From Portevinia maculata (lineage: Eukaryota; Arthropoda; Insecta; Diptera; Syrphidae), in the NCBI GenBank assembly GCA_949715645.1, contig OX454527.1, positions 45,315,803-45,379,802 of the forward strand: DNA of 64,000 bases, read 5' to 3'. Below, one piece after another: positions 33,211 to 44,600 of the stretch. The notes beneath the pieces are model-generated. The model was not told where the DNA came from. It ran no database searches and saw only the letters and a list, made by a program, of their open reading frames with translations. Every line of letters starts with the position of its first letter. The first letter of the stretch is position 1. The position numbers were made by a program, and so were the translations under genes.

Positions 33211-36200
33211 TTACACGAGCATGTCGTAGTCCGGATTGTTGGTGCGGCGAGTTTTAATATATTTGGCATGAGTCTCGCCGTCCAAATATGATCGTTTGAC
33301 AACTTTATCTTGGATCATGAGATCACGCCATTTAATCTGCAAAAAAAAGAGGTTATACCATTTGCAAATTAGATATTAGATGTCCAATGTGACCCACCAG
33401 GTGCTTGAATCTCTCCTGATCCATTTCGTACTTATCCCCAAGAAGATACTTAAGCATTTCGCAACGTTCACACCATGGCCAGATCATATAGTCTACCCAA
33501 CCGGGTTTGTCACCACCAAAGTAGTTTGTCTTGCGATCGTAAAGTTCCTTTTCAAAGATATCCAATCCTTTTGAGATGTCTGTTAGAGCTCCGGGAGAAT
33601 TTTCAGGTCCGTTTAATAATATCTTATAGAGCGCACCATGTACAAATGAAAAGCGTTCAACAAGAATCTTGTCGTTTGCTTTCTTTAATGGATCCTTTGG
33701 AAGCAATGGGTTTTGAGGATATTTTTCGTCTAAGTACTCAGCAATAATGAGCGATTCCACAAGTGTGGGATTTCCCTTGACATTGTTTAGCTCCAGAGCT
33801 GGTACCTTGCCCAATGGATTTTTTTCGAAAAGCCACTCAGGTTTTTCAGTCAGATTGATGAAAATCGTATGATACGGAATGTTTTTAGCGTCTAGGACCA
33901 AGTGGACACGTTGAGCGAATGGACAGAAACGCATTGAGTAGAGACGGTACTGTCCATCGTCAGAGATGGTAGGGTTTGTAGATCCTGGCAAAAAATAAAA
34001 ATATTATTTGGATTAGTGAGATGGGGCTTGCAGTGAGTAGAATGTATTTGCTATCATTCTTAGTGAAAATGAGGTACATATGAGGCCGAAGGAGGCTGTC
34101 AATAAAGAGAGCGGGAATAAAATGCCGAGTTTGGAGATGGTATAAGTGGTTATTTTCCACAACCAACTTAGGTTTGCACCAAAGACGGTGTTTCTACAAC
34201 AGAATCGTGAAATTCGCTATTAGCATTAAAAGTTGTATCTTCTTTAAAATGTGCAAAAAGTATTAGTTAAACGTCACAATGTTCTTAAAGTAGAAAACAT
34301 AATAGACTTTGGCGATGTTAAACGCTCCCTCTATTTTGTTCTGTACCAGGTAGTACGAAGGGCAAGTGCCAACACACAAGGCACTACCTTCAACAGATCC
34401 GCCAACTTGATGCGGTCTTGGAGCTTACGAGGATAAGGTCAAGCACCTGCCACCAACAAATAAACAAACATCAGTCAACCGCCTAGCACAAAACATCACT
34501 GTTGATAGCAATCACTCGAGATAGTGTTAATGAGTCTAACGCTTCGGAATAAACATCAACTTAAAGAATGAAACCCTAGTCGAGATCAGACGGAGAATTT
34601 ATAAACCGCAGCTACTTCGGTTTGTCGAAGCAGATATCTTTTAAATTTCGTTACTCGAAAAACTAAATACATGCTCTAACAAACCATAAGATAGTAAGTT
34701 CTGCTTTATGGCGCTGAGTCCCTAACACTGCGCTTCTGTGAAAGAAAAATTGTTCGTAGAAAATTAAGTCCTGTGAGCGAGGAAAAGGAATGGAGGAGAA
34801 GGTACAAATGCGAAGTCTGTGCGCTGTGCCAAGATATGGATGTTGTAAAAAAAAATACCAAAACCCGCCAACTACTTTGTCTTATCCTTATTGAGCAAAT
34901 AAACAATAATGCTCCAGAAAAAAAGGATCTACTCCCAGCCTACAGGTTCCAGACGAGGGCAAGTAAAATCGAGCTGAGGTTTTAATGAACAATCATTGCG
35001 GATGCTAAAGCTCCTGGTGTGGACATCTGGAAGCACCGTTACTGGGATGGCAGAGGATGGAAGCTGCAGTGTCTTACATAATTGTACTTTAAATATAGAA
35101 GACTTGTTGTATGCTTGTCTATATGACATGGCATGGTTGACATAAATTGCAGCGCTAATATGTGGTCTATTGAGATACCAAACACTTACAGCGCTTGGAA
35201 TCCAACTTTGTTCAACTTTGGTTTGTCGCTGGACATGTCTTACCATTTGCCCACTTAAATTTTGTTATGCCGATAGCATTCCAATTATCTTTCCCGTCAT
35301 TAGGTTTTGACTCATCGGTGAAAAAAGTGGATCGATTTATCATCCAATCCAGAATGACCTGCGAGTTTTTATCAAACTGAAACTGAGGTATGGTGCAGTC
35401 TATGTTTTCTGGACGGATCCTGCACGTATACGGAACAGTAGCGTAGCCAGTTGCCTTACTGGTGCAATGTGATATTACGTGAGGACAATTAGATGCACTG
35501 GCAGTCGTTGGCCTTTTTAGAATGTCAATGAATACAGTGAGGTTTATCTTTTTGCAATTTCACAACTGATAGGATAACATAAGACTCGATATTAGTGTGA
35601 CTTAAAAATTCTTATCAACCGCTATTTAGATGTGAAATTATTATGTATGTAAATTAGAAATTTTAGTAAAACTTAAATAGGTTGTGTGCCATGTCTGTCG
35701 GTTCCTAAGCATTTAAATGACATGCAGACCTAGTTATAAGGTCCACGTTTAATGTGGTTGATTTTAAATAAATAGATTGCTTTTATTGCTCGTCTTCAAA
35801 TCGCAACTCTGCTCATAAATTCAAAATCAGATTGTTATCGGCCCATTTTTGAGATAATAACATCAGAAGACTCAGTACCTACAAAGTATGTATGTACATA
35901 TAAATTGCAATAATCCAACGTTGCTTTGTGTAGTCCAACACGTAAGAGATTAAAAGACATCTCATGCAACAAAAGCAATGGATACCTCTTCGAGAAGTGT
36001 TGAACGGTCTAATAAAATGCCATGCAATTGCAATGCATAAAATGAAATTTGCTCCAAAACCCTACCTATAAAGATCGGACCTTTATGTACCTAATCTCCA
36101 GAGAATAGGTAAATTTAGATGCATGAAAGTAGCATCGTTTCTCATTCAGCACAAACACAGAGCTCAAAACAACCACAAAAGGCTTGATAACCGATTTAAA

Positions 36201-36501
36201 ACCTACATATGACATCAATCAAGATCCAAAAATAAAAAGACACAGAGAGAGAAACGCCGACAAGAATGTTCCAGGCTACCAGTTGTGGTACTAGATGGGT
36301 GCAGATTTGAAGAAAAAAAAAGACAAGATAGCAAGACTAGGGCTGGACTGGCTGAGTCATTCGAGTAGGTTTCACTTGAATTTTAAATTATAATTGTAGC
36401 CATAGATCTTCACATTATTGATTAAAATTAACTAAGTACCTCATTGGAGTCGTTGCAATGTTTGGATTATTACCTTTAGACAAATGTTTTCCGCCGCTCA
36501 T
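33211..36501 (-). CDS. Omega-class glutathione S-transferase (pyrimidodiazepine synthase-like)
   Basis: Three exons: 36474-36501 (MSGGKHLSK plus one base), 33398-33984 and 33211-33336. Total 741 nt, 246 codons plus stop, in phase. The N-terminal thioredoxin fold holds LYSMRFCPFAQRV, with the omega-class catalytic Cys at residue 30 (instead of Tyr/Ser). NPLGKVPAL and LVESLIIAEYLDEKYP form the glutathione site. The helical C-terminal domain includes DYMIWPWCERCEML, and the protein ends DYDMLV. Omega GSTs are cytosolic thiol transferases or dehydroascorbate reductases; in flies some make eye pigment intermediates. Intron 1 is about 2.5 kb and contains a decayed LINE and an RNase H remnant. The 5' end of the gene is duplicated at 40155-46275. 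Start: the short exon 1 was found by its splice phase and by the omega-type MSGGKHL sequence; it is repeated identically at 45437-45464. Confidence 0.93.
34330..35060 (+). mobile_element. Decayed LINE fragment, copy D (in GST intron 1)
   Basis: Remnants of the copy A/B family: VVRRASANTQGTTFNRSANL (RT, before a lost YADD), YGAESLTLRFCERKI and SEEKEWRRRYKCEVCAL, then NNAPEKKDLL. Many frameshifts. Its homologue in the second duplication unit is at 40560-41270. Confidence 0.7.
35150..35560 (-). mobile_element. RNase H remnant of a LINE, with internal deletion
   Basis: The minus strand reads TVPYTCRIRPENIDC, then VILDWMINRSTFFTDESK (RNase H FTDGSK-like), then KFKWANGKTCPATNQS and KLDSKRCKCLVS. 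This is the order seen before and after an RNase H domain in Jockey/LOA-type elements, but the middle of the domain is gone. Homologous pieces lie at 41440-41760 and 43925-44600. Confidence 0.5.
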
Positions 36502-37439
36502 GTTTGATAGGTGATGTTAAACGTGGAATATGTAATTTTTTTTTGTATATTTTGAATAAAATTATAAATTCAACTTGAAGGCGTTGCACTTGTACCTCTG
36601 TTGCTGAACCCAAATGAAATTAATCCGGCTTTCGGTTAGATTTGATTGCATTTGGATGACACTTGTAGCTGAGAAAAAAGCTTTTCTAAAAGCATGCAAG
36701 AGTGTGTTCGAAAAATCAGAGCCAATTTACTTTCAGGCAAATTCTGTTTATATTTTGTTTTTCGTTTGGGTAGAAAACGCCTCAAAACCACGTTTTCGCA
36801 AATAGTAAAGGAAATGTGTAAAAATAAAAAAAAAAACGTTATAAAAATCTTGATTTTAATGGCATTAGGGAAGTTCCACTTACAGAGCCCTTAGAGATTT
36901 CCTCCGCTGCCTCAGCTGAAATTTTTTTAAGGGTGCCGAGGCATAGACATTCCGGAGAATTGTATGGGTGATGAAGTCATCAAATATGGAATTATACTGC
37001 TCCTTCTACCTGATAGAGGGCCTTTAGGCATTCTAATTGCTACATGCAAACTCATACTTAAGCGGAATGCCATCAAGAAAACTAACATTAAGCTAAGAGC
37101 AGGCGGTATGCGAGTGCTGACGTCACGAAATAACTCACAAATGTGCCGCGAATTCCATACGTACGGCAGTACTCGCAAACTCGCATATAGGCGTGTTCAC
37201 ACGATATGCAACTTTAGTCCCAAAAATTGCAAATGCATTTGCGATCAAGGTGCTCGCATATGATTTGTCCGCAAATGGGATCGCAACTGTTGAGGCCTAT
37301 ATGCGAGGTGTTCACACGATATGCCACAAAATTTGCACATGACATATTTTTAATCATAATGCAGGTTTGCGAACATAACATCGAACTGTCACTTTGTGCA
37401 TAGGGATTCTCATGTGACTGTCAAATTTTTTTTTTTTTT

Positions 37440-37860
37440 TTTGTTTTTCCCCTGACAAATGTCAGAACACCAATGGAGGGTAAACAAACCAAATCATTAA
37501 GCAGTAATAGGCGGGAAAATACTAGGAATCAGCAAACAAAAGTAAGTTTTTTTATTAATAATCAATAGTTTCTCGATATATTTTCAGGAAAATGGATTCA
37601 TTTAAGTATGCAAAGAAGTTGGAAGCAGTAAAGAGAAAGAACTGATCTGCAAAGTTGTCTTTATTTGCCAACTTTCAGGTGATAGCGAAGACGGAGCTGT
37701 GGTTTCGTGTGAATACAGTCTTAAAGGCAGTCTTCTTGAAGATAAATTTAATCCAAATACCAAAACAGAGAGAAAATTCTCATCGTTTTTCAAACGGCTG
37801 GCCAATGAACTCAACAAAGACCTATATATGCATCTTATAATTTATGTGTCTTAATAAATT
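37440..37860 (+). repeat. Left arm of the Harbinger internal inverted duplication
   Basis: Pairs with 38040-38430. The arm carries MDSFKYAKKLEAVKRKN after a splice-like intron (aaaagtaag ... tttcag), and a second open stretch reading LICKVVFICQLSGDSEDGAV. The conserved coding look suggests the second Harbinger protein (often Myb/MADF-like), but I cannot identify a domain. Confidence 0.7.
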
Positions 37861-38039
37861 GCCAAAGGCCTGATGTGATTACTGAACGAGTCTGAGTATG
37901 CACTCCCAGCAAACGCGCCGAACTTGGGTCCACATTGAAATGCAATGGCATATATAAAGCGAATTATACAATGAACGTTTATATCACCAGGTTGTTTCAC
38001 TTGGACGGCATCAGTTTCTTGAGTAAAATACCTTCGATG

Positions 38040-38430
38040 TCAATCTACGAGATGATTATCGGGTCCATATAGGTCTTTGTTGAATTCATTGACCAGCCGT
38101 TTGAAAAATGATGAGAATTTTCTCTCTGTTTTGGTATTTGGATTAAATTTATCTTCAAGAAGACTGCCTTTAACACTTTATTCACACGAAACCACAGCTC
38201 CGTCTTCGCCATCACCTGAAAGTTGGCAAATAAAGACAACTTTGCAGATCAGTTCTTTCTCTTTACTGCTTCCAACTTCTTTGCATATTTTAATGAATTC
38301 ATTTTCCCAAAAATATATCGAGAAACTATTGATTATTAATAAAAAAAACTTACTTTTGTTTGCTGATTCCTATTTTCCCGCCTATCGCTGATAATTATTT
38401 TGTTTGTTTACCCTCCACACTTTGTTGTTT
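38040..38430 (-). repeat. Right arm of the Harbinger internal inverted duplication
   Basis: Reverse complement of 37440-37860, including the shared words gagagaaaattctcatc, ggtgatagcgaagacgg (here ggtgatggcgaagacgg) and the MDSF-like start region (ttaatgaattcattttcc). The arms are separated by about 180 bp, giving a large potential cruciform. Confidence 0.7.
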
Positions 38431-38540
38431 TTCGATTTGGCATCGATTTGACATCTGTCAATAAAGTGTGGATCCCTATTGTGTTGCTGATTTTTGCGTA
38501 CCTCGTCTCAAACATTTTAAAGTGCTAAATTAAATTTAAA

Positions 38541-38830
38541 ATGTCGAAAAGAAAGTGGGCTGCTAATGCTGTTTTGACATTAGATATGCTGGAAAATGAC
38601 GACAAAGAACCTAGTTCGATAAAAGTGAAACATGTGCGTCATGTGTGGACAAAGGATTGGCTGCGACTTTGCGAGATGGAAGACTTTTGCGCAAAATTGT
38701 TGCTGGAATTACGTGGCAATGAACCAGATTTATATCGCGGTTCGCGGTTTCGTTCGCATGTCGGCTGATCAATTGGCATCGCAGCATATAACTAGGCCCA
38801 TCTTCCTGGTGTCGCTGTTATAAAACTTAC
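38541..38830 (+). pseudogene. Harbinger (HARBI1-like) transposase N-terminal remnant
   Basis: The frame from MSKRKWAANAVL reads HVWTKDWLRLCEMEDFCAKL and LLELRGNEPDLY, then after a frameshift GFVRMSADQL. This matches the N-terminal pattern of HARBI1-type nucleases (W..PWL.RR...G....LL.EL...D...Y...LRM). The catalytic DDE part is absent. Confidence 0.65.
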
Positions 38831-38875
38831 CTAAGTTACTAAGTTACCTTTCCCACACTATTAGTGATAAACGAT

Positions 38876-39283
38876 GGCCCCTATTGCGAGTGGCGATTAC
38901 TGATCGATGAACGACATTTAGCGATTGTCAATCGTCGATTGTAGATTTTGGTATTGTGAATGGTAATTGTGATTGACATTTGTCGATTGTCAATCGCTTG
39001 TCGTCGTTTAAATTATTCTTATCGACTGTCTGTGAAAAAGAAAACAAAAATATTGGTTGCAAACATGTAAGTTGGTTAAATACAATTAAAGTGCATATTC
39101 TTATCTTCATAACACGAATACCTAGACAGTCGATCAGAAAAATTTAAACGACAACAAGCGATTGCCAATCGACAAATGTCAATCACAATTACCATTGATT
39201 CACAATACCAAAATCTACAATCGACGATTGACAATAGATAAATGTCGCTCATCTATCAGTAATCGCCACTCGCAATAGGGGCC
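38876..39283. mobile_element. MITE with ~150-bp inverted repeats, nested in the Harbinger element
   Basis: Both ends begin GGCCCCTATTGCGAGTGGCG reading inward, and the arms stay complementary for about 150 bp (tcaatcgtcgattgtagatt and its complement). The middle is about 100 bp. The flanking trinucleotides gat/aat are an imperfect match, so the TSD is unclear. No coding capacity. Confidence 0.75.
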
Positions 39284-40154
39284 AATAAGAATAAGAATTG
39301 TGTTTTTGTTATGTTTTTTTTAAATTAATTTATTGGAGAAAAAAGATCCTTTTATTTATTTTTACTTTGTTGAGAAACTTCATTAACATTATAATATTTT
39401 CGTTTATTTTTTTTAAACTCAAATAAAGAAAGAATTGAATATTGATTTCAATAAAAATATTTGATATCCTAATTTTTGTATTTTTCTGTGTGTCCTTTAT
39501 CCAATACAAATTCCACTGGAGACAATATTTGAAACTTTGATTTTTAATGTGTCCGCAACTGTATGGACAGGTGTCCTATATCCATTTCACTACTTTTTTT
39601 TTAAACTCAATTAAATCAATGTTCATAAACCATAAAATGCAAAATGCTTTATGTATGGTTGGCCGAATACCCAATCTTTCAAAAAATATAAAAATCTCTG
39701 TGATTATGCGCAAAAAAATAAGCAAACCACCACTTTTAAGTTTAAAAACGCTCTCCTGAAAAGTTACGTTAGAGGTCTATAGGACAAATAAGAACTCACA
39801 TGACGAACTGTTTGCTCGCAAATGGCAGAATATGCAATGCTCTGTTTTCGTGCGGTCGCATATAGTTGGGACGCTCGCAAATGCTCGCAAATTGTCACAA
39901 ATTATATGCGAGCGTGTTCACACGATATGCGGAAAAGTCGCAAATCGATTTGCGAGCTGCGTATCGCATATCGTCCGCATATGGTTTGCGAGCATTTGCA
40001 GACTGTCCCGAAAAGGCATTCAGACGATATGCGAGCACGAATCGCATATTATGACGCAAAAATTACGTCAGACTCGCATATATATGCGAGTTTCGCATAC
40101 CGTCTACTCGCAGCTTTAGATGGACAAGTGGCAACTGGTAATCCTTAACTATGG

Positions 40155-40216
40155 AAAGAAACGAATCGAGTAGAGACGGTACTGTCCATCGTCAGGGATG
40201 GTAGGGTTTGTAGATC
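40155..40216 (-). pseudogene. Truncated second copy of glutathione transferase exon 2
   Basis: Begins at the same AG acceptor as the functional exon and reads STNPTIPDDGQYRLYSIRF. It then breaks into unrelated sequence just before the catalytic CPFA motif. It marks the left boundary of duplication unit 2. It cannot encode an enzyme. Confidence 0.85.
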
Positions 40217-40559
40217 CTGGCAAAAAATAAAAATATTGTTTGGATTAGTGAGATGGGGCTTGCAGTGAGTAGAATGTATTTGCTATCATTCTTAGTGAAA
40301 ACGAGGTACATATGAGGCCGAAGGAGGCTGGCAAAAAAGAGGGCGGGAATAAAATGCCGTGTTTGGAGATGGTATAAGTGGTTATTTTCCAAAAAAAACT
40401 TGGGTTTGCACCAAAGACGGTGTTTCTACAACGGAATCATTAAGTTCGCTATTAGCATTAGAAGTTGTCTCTTCTGTAACATGTGCAAAATGTATTAATT
40501 AAACGTCAAAATATTCTTAAAGTAGAAAACATAATAGGCTTTGGCGATGTTAAACGCTC

Positions 40560-41270
40560 CCTATATTTTGTTCTGTACCAGGTAGTACAAGGTGGCGCAA
40601 AAGTCATCTTCCTATCGGAAGAAGCATAATTTTTGCAAATGGCGGCAAATGTAAATTCTACTTTGATATTTGTGAAGTTAACTGATACAGAAAAAACTTA
40701 AGACACCAATTAACATAATCCAAAAGCAGAACCAAAGTTTTTCATTCATAAAAAAAATTACAGCGAAAGAACATCGGGTGACAACTTTTGCGCCACCTGA
40801 CAACTTTTGCGCCACCTTGTACAAAAAGCAGATGCCAACACACAAGGCACTACCTTCAACAGATTCGCTAACTTGGTGCGGTCTTGGAGCTTACGAGGAT
40901 GAGGTCAAGTACATGCCACCAACAAATAAACAAACATCAGTCCACCGCCTAGGACAAAACATCACTGTTGATAGCAATCAGTCGAGATAGTGAAAAAAAG
41001 AAAAATTGTTCGTAGAAAATTTAGTCCTGTGTGCTAGGAAAAGGAATGGAGAAGGTAAAAATTTGTAAAAAATACCAAAACCCGTCAACTACTTTCATTG
41101 TATTACCCTCATTGAGCAAATAAACAATAATGCTTAAGAAAAAAGAGGATCTCCGACTCCCAGCCTACAGGTTCCAGACGACGGCAAGCAAAACCGAACT
41201 GAGGTTTTAAGGAACAATCATTGCGGATGCTAGAGCTCCGGGTGTGGACATCTGGAAGCACCGTGTCAGG
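40560..41270 (+). mobile_element. Decayed LINE fragment, copy E (duplicate of copy D)
   Basis: Same remnants as 34330-35060 (caacacacaaggcactacc, aaaggaatggagaagg and the ggatggaagctgcagtg block), split by the mariner-type MITE and with additional deletions. No intact frame. Confidence 0.65.
40588..40819. mobile_element. Mariner-type MITE, 232 bp
   Basis: The left end CAAGGTGGCGCAAAAGTCAT and right end (reverse complement CAAGGTGGCGCAAAAGTTGT) are flanked by TA (40586-40587 and 40820-40821). The homologous site in unit 1 (34354-34355) has a single TA and no insert. The right end carries a 19-bp tandem repetition of its terminal sequence (40780-40797 and 40799-40816). Confidence 0.85.
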
Positions 41271-41439
41271 GATGGCAAAGGATGGAAGCTGCAGTGTCTT
41301 ATATAATTGTACTTTAAATATAGATCGAAAATCAAGAAGACTTAAAGTTTGTTGTCTCGATAGAATTTCAATTATAAGATTGTTACTTGACTGTCTTGGA
41401 TATCCTTCGTGGATGACAAGTTATATTTAGCGAATAAAT

Positions 41440-41760
41440 TTATTTTAGCGCCATTTTTTGTGTAATTAGAAAGTCGAAGAGACCAACGTTTAGATTATCT
41501 TTCCCGTCATTAGGTTTTGATTCGCCGGTGAAAAAAGTGGATCGATTTATCATCCAATCCAGAATGACCTGCGAGTTTTTATCAAACTGAAACTGAGGTA
41601 TGGTGCAGTCTATGTTTTCTGGACGGATCCTGCACGTATACGGAACAGTAGCCAGTTGCCTTACTGGTGCAATGTGATGTTGCGTGAGGACGAATAGAAG
41701 CACTGCAGTCGTTGTTAGAATGTCAATGAATACAGTGAGGTTAATCTTTTTGCAATTTCA
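41440..41760 (-). mobile_element. RNase H remnant, second copy
   Basis: Minus-strand frame with ATVPYTCRIRPENIDC and INRSTFFTGESKPNDGKDN, homologous to 35150-35560. The downstream part after KDN diverges (NVGLFDFLITQKMALK), so the frame ends in unrelated sequence. Confidence 0.5.
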
Positions 41761-42371
41761 CAGCTGATAGGATAACATAAGACCCGATATTAGTGTGACT
41801 TAAAAATTCTTATCAACCGCTTTTTAGATGTGAAATTATTATGTAAATTAGAAATTTTAGTAAAACTTAAATAGGTGGTGTGCCACGTCTGTAAGTTCCT
41901 AAGCATTTGAATGACATGCATACCTAGTTATAAGGTCCACGTTTAATTTGGTTGATTGTAAATAAAAAGATTGCTTTTATTGCTGTCTTCAAATCGCAAC
42001 TCTGCTCATAAATTCAAAATCAGATTGTTATCGGGCCATTTTTGAGATAATAACATCAGAAGACTCAGTACCTACAAAGTATGTATGTACGAGTACATAT
42101 AAATTGAAAAAATCCAACGTTACTTTGTGTAGTCCAACACGTAAGAGATTAAAAGACATCTCATGCAACAAAAGCAATGGATACCTATTCAAGAAGTGTT
42201 GAACGGTCTAATAAAATGCATTGTAATTGCAATGCATTAAATGAAATTTGCTCCTAAACCCCACCTATACAGATCGGACCGGAGTCGGACCGAATCCCGA
42301 AAGCCCAAAATTCCGAAAACCTAAAATCCCGAAAAGTCACAATACCGAAAATCCAAAATTCCGAAAATGAA

Positions 42372-43920
42372 ACTAAAAATTTGATTGTAGCAAAAAAAAA
42401 ATTTAGGCAAATTTATTTAACAAAATGAACAAAATAACAAACTTCAAATAAATAAAACATAGCAAAAACAGTTCGTCTTATTGATAAAAACATATCAAAA
42501 ACGATCAATGACAAAACAATATCTAATACAAGTTCATATTGTACGCAATTCCTGTGAGAAAACTTATTTCAGAACGCTCTTTACGTACTTATTATATAAA
42601 TTAATCATTTAATTATAAAGGCATGTGCCTTTGCGCAAATTTTTCATTTTATATAATTTTTCGGGATTCTTTCTTTTATTTTGAATGTAAAATAGACAAG
42701 TGTTTATCCCAGGGTTCGTAAAATATCGCTCGCGAACGATAAAATAAGGATCTTTATCGATCTTCTCACGAAGCATAAAAAATAAAGTTCGCGAATGATA
42801 AAATGTTCGATCTTTAAAAAAATTATAGTTCTCTCACGAACGAACTGTATCCTTTTTTTCTTAATCTCTCGTTTGTGAGATCGGAAAAAAGAAATTCAGG
42901 TAGAATATGGTTCGCTTTTTTTTCATATGAGAACCATTCGCGAACGGATCTCCAATAGTTCGCACGTGATAAATTCGCGAACGAACCATATTTTACAATT
43001 CGCAACAGATTTGATTCGATCGTGAAAACGAATTTTATTTTTAAACAAAGCTAAAAATAAGGTTAGCGATCGAATCAGATATCGAATTCCTTTGCGAACT
43101 TTTCATGAGAGAACGAATTATATTTTATCGTTCAGCGAACCTTGGTTTATCCATTCCATTTAGCGTAATGATGTTTTGCAATTTTTTGCTTTGTAATGTT
43201 TGGCAATTAGCAATGTGCATTGAGTTGTTGTGATCTCATATAGTGTGATAGCTGATCGACTAGATTGTTGTTAGCCAGTGAACATCGTAATACACGCCTT
43301 TATAAATGAATGATTAATTTATATAATAAGTACGCAACGAGCGTTCTGAAATAAGTTTTCTCAAAGGAATTGCGTACAATATGAAATTGTAGTAGATATT
43401 GTTTTGTCATGGATCGTTTTTGATATGTTTTTATTAATAAGACTTGAACAAATTTTCCATTTTATATAATTTTCCGGGATTCTTTATTTTATTTTGAATG
43501 TAAAATAGGCAAGCGTTTGTCCACTCCATTTAGCGTAATAATGTTTTGCAATTTTTTGCGTTGTAATGTTTTGCAATAAGCAATGTGCATTAAGTTCTGC
43601 TGATCTCATATAGTGTGATAGGTGACCGTCTAGATTTTTGTTAGTCAGTGAACATCGTAATACACGCCTTTATAATTAAATGATTAACTTTTAAAATAAG
43701 TACGCAACGAGTGTTCTGAAATAAGTTTTCTCACAGGAATTGCGTACAATATGAACTTGTATTAGATATTGTTTTGTCATGGATCGTTTTTGATATGTTT
43801 TTATTAATACGACTTGAACTGTTTTTGTTGTTTTATTTTTTTTTAAGTTTGTTATTTTGTTTATTTTGTTAAAAAAATTTGCATAATTTTTTTGTTGCTA
43901 CAATAAAAATTTTGTTTCGC
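42372..43920. mobile_element. Fold-back element with ~260-bp inverted arms
   Basis: The arms at 42372-42625 and 43660-43920 are reverse complements over long blocks (for example acaaaacaatatctaatac, ttgtacgcaattcctgtgag and their complements). Part of the interior is also directly duplicated: 43149-43451 resembles 43517-43822. A hAT-like MITE (42710-43144) is inserted in the first interior copy. To the left, 42290-42368 has tandem ccgaaaa/tccaaaatt words. No transposase seen. Confidence 0.75.
42710..43144. mobile_element. hAT-like MITE, 435 bp
   Basis: Starts CAGGGTTCG and ends CGAACCTTG; subterminal regions share TCGCTCGCGAACGATAAAAT-like words in both orientations. The 8-bp TSD gtttatcc (42702-42709 and 43145-43152) is typical of hAT. 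The related interior copy at 43515-43522 (gtttgtcc) is an unoccupied site. No coding capacity. Confidence 0.8.
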
Positions 43921-43924
43921 TTTC

Positions 43925-44600
43925 ACTCACAAACACTTACAGCGCTTGGAATCCCACTATGTTCAACCTTGGTTTGTCACTGGACATGTCTTACCATTTG
44001 CCATATACAAGATTATTTTTTCTGCTGGAATAGGTAGTTTAGGTCGATATATTGACGAGTTAATCTGCCTAACATGCCCTTTTTCAACGACACCCAAAAA
44101 AAATGAATTTTGAGGTTAAAAGGCGTAGGGCTACTACATAGCTTACAGACTGATTCTGATTATATGATTGTTACTTGACTGTCTTGGATATCCTTCGTGG
44201 ATGACAAGTTATATTTAGGGAATAAATTTATTTTAGCGCCATTTTTTGTGTAATTAGAAAGTCGAAGAGACCAAAGTTTAGATTATCTTTCCCGTCATTA
44301 GGTTTTGATTCGTCGGTGAAAAAAGTGGATTGATTTATCATCCAATCCAGAATGACTTGAGAGTTTTTATCAAACTGAAACTGAGGTATGGTGCAGTCTA
44401 TGATTTCTGGACGGATCCTGCATGTATACGGAACAGTAGCGTAGCCAGTTGCCTTACTGATGCAATGTGATGTTGCGTGAAGACGATTAGATGCACTGGC
44501 AGTCGTTGGAATTGCTAGAATGTCAAAGAAGTAAGGTTTATCTTTTTGCAATTTCACAGCTGATGGGATAACATAAGACTGTATTAGTGTGACTTATAAT
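43925..44600 (-). mobile_element. RNase H remnant, third copy
   Basis: Frame at 44228-44557 reads SKATGYATVPYTCRIRPEII and INQSTFFTDESKPNDGKDN. The lower part (43925-44007) holds the KTCPA / KLDSKRCKCL-like block in the same orientation, separated by about 220 bp of inserted sequence. Not functional. Confidence 0.5.

Larger units (their letters stand above)
37091..40115 (+). mobile_element. PIF/Harbinger DNA transposon, 3025 bp
   Basis: Ends AGCTAAGAGCAGGCGGTATG (left) and AGCTGCGAGTAGACGGTATG (reverse complement of right), 19 of 23 positions alike. TSD TTA (37088-37090 and 40116-40118). The second duplication unit has the unoccupied site with a single TTA at 46256-46258, proving insertion after the duplication. 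Inside are subterminal regions rich in TATGCGA / TCGCATA palindromes, a large inverted duplication (37440-38420), a transposase remnant (38541-38830) and a nested MITE (38876-39283). Non-autonomous in its present form. Confidence 0.85.

Noticed and set aside
41440..41703. Small secreted protein gene (signal-peptide-like start VLLFVLTQHH)
   Set aside because: The frame is homologous to a decayed LINE RNase H region (INRSTFFTGESK) present three times by duplication, and its ends differ between copies.
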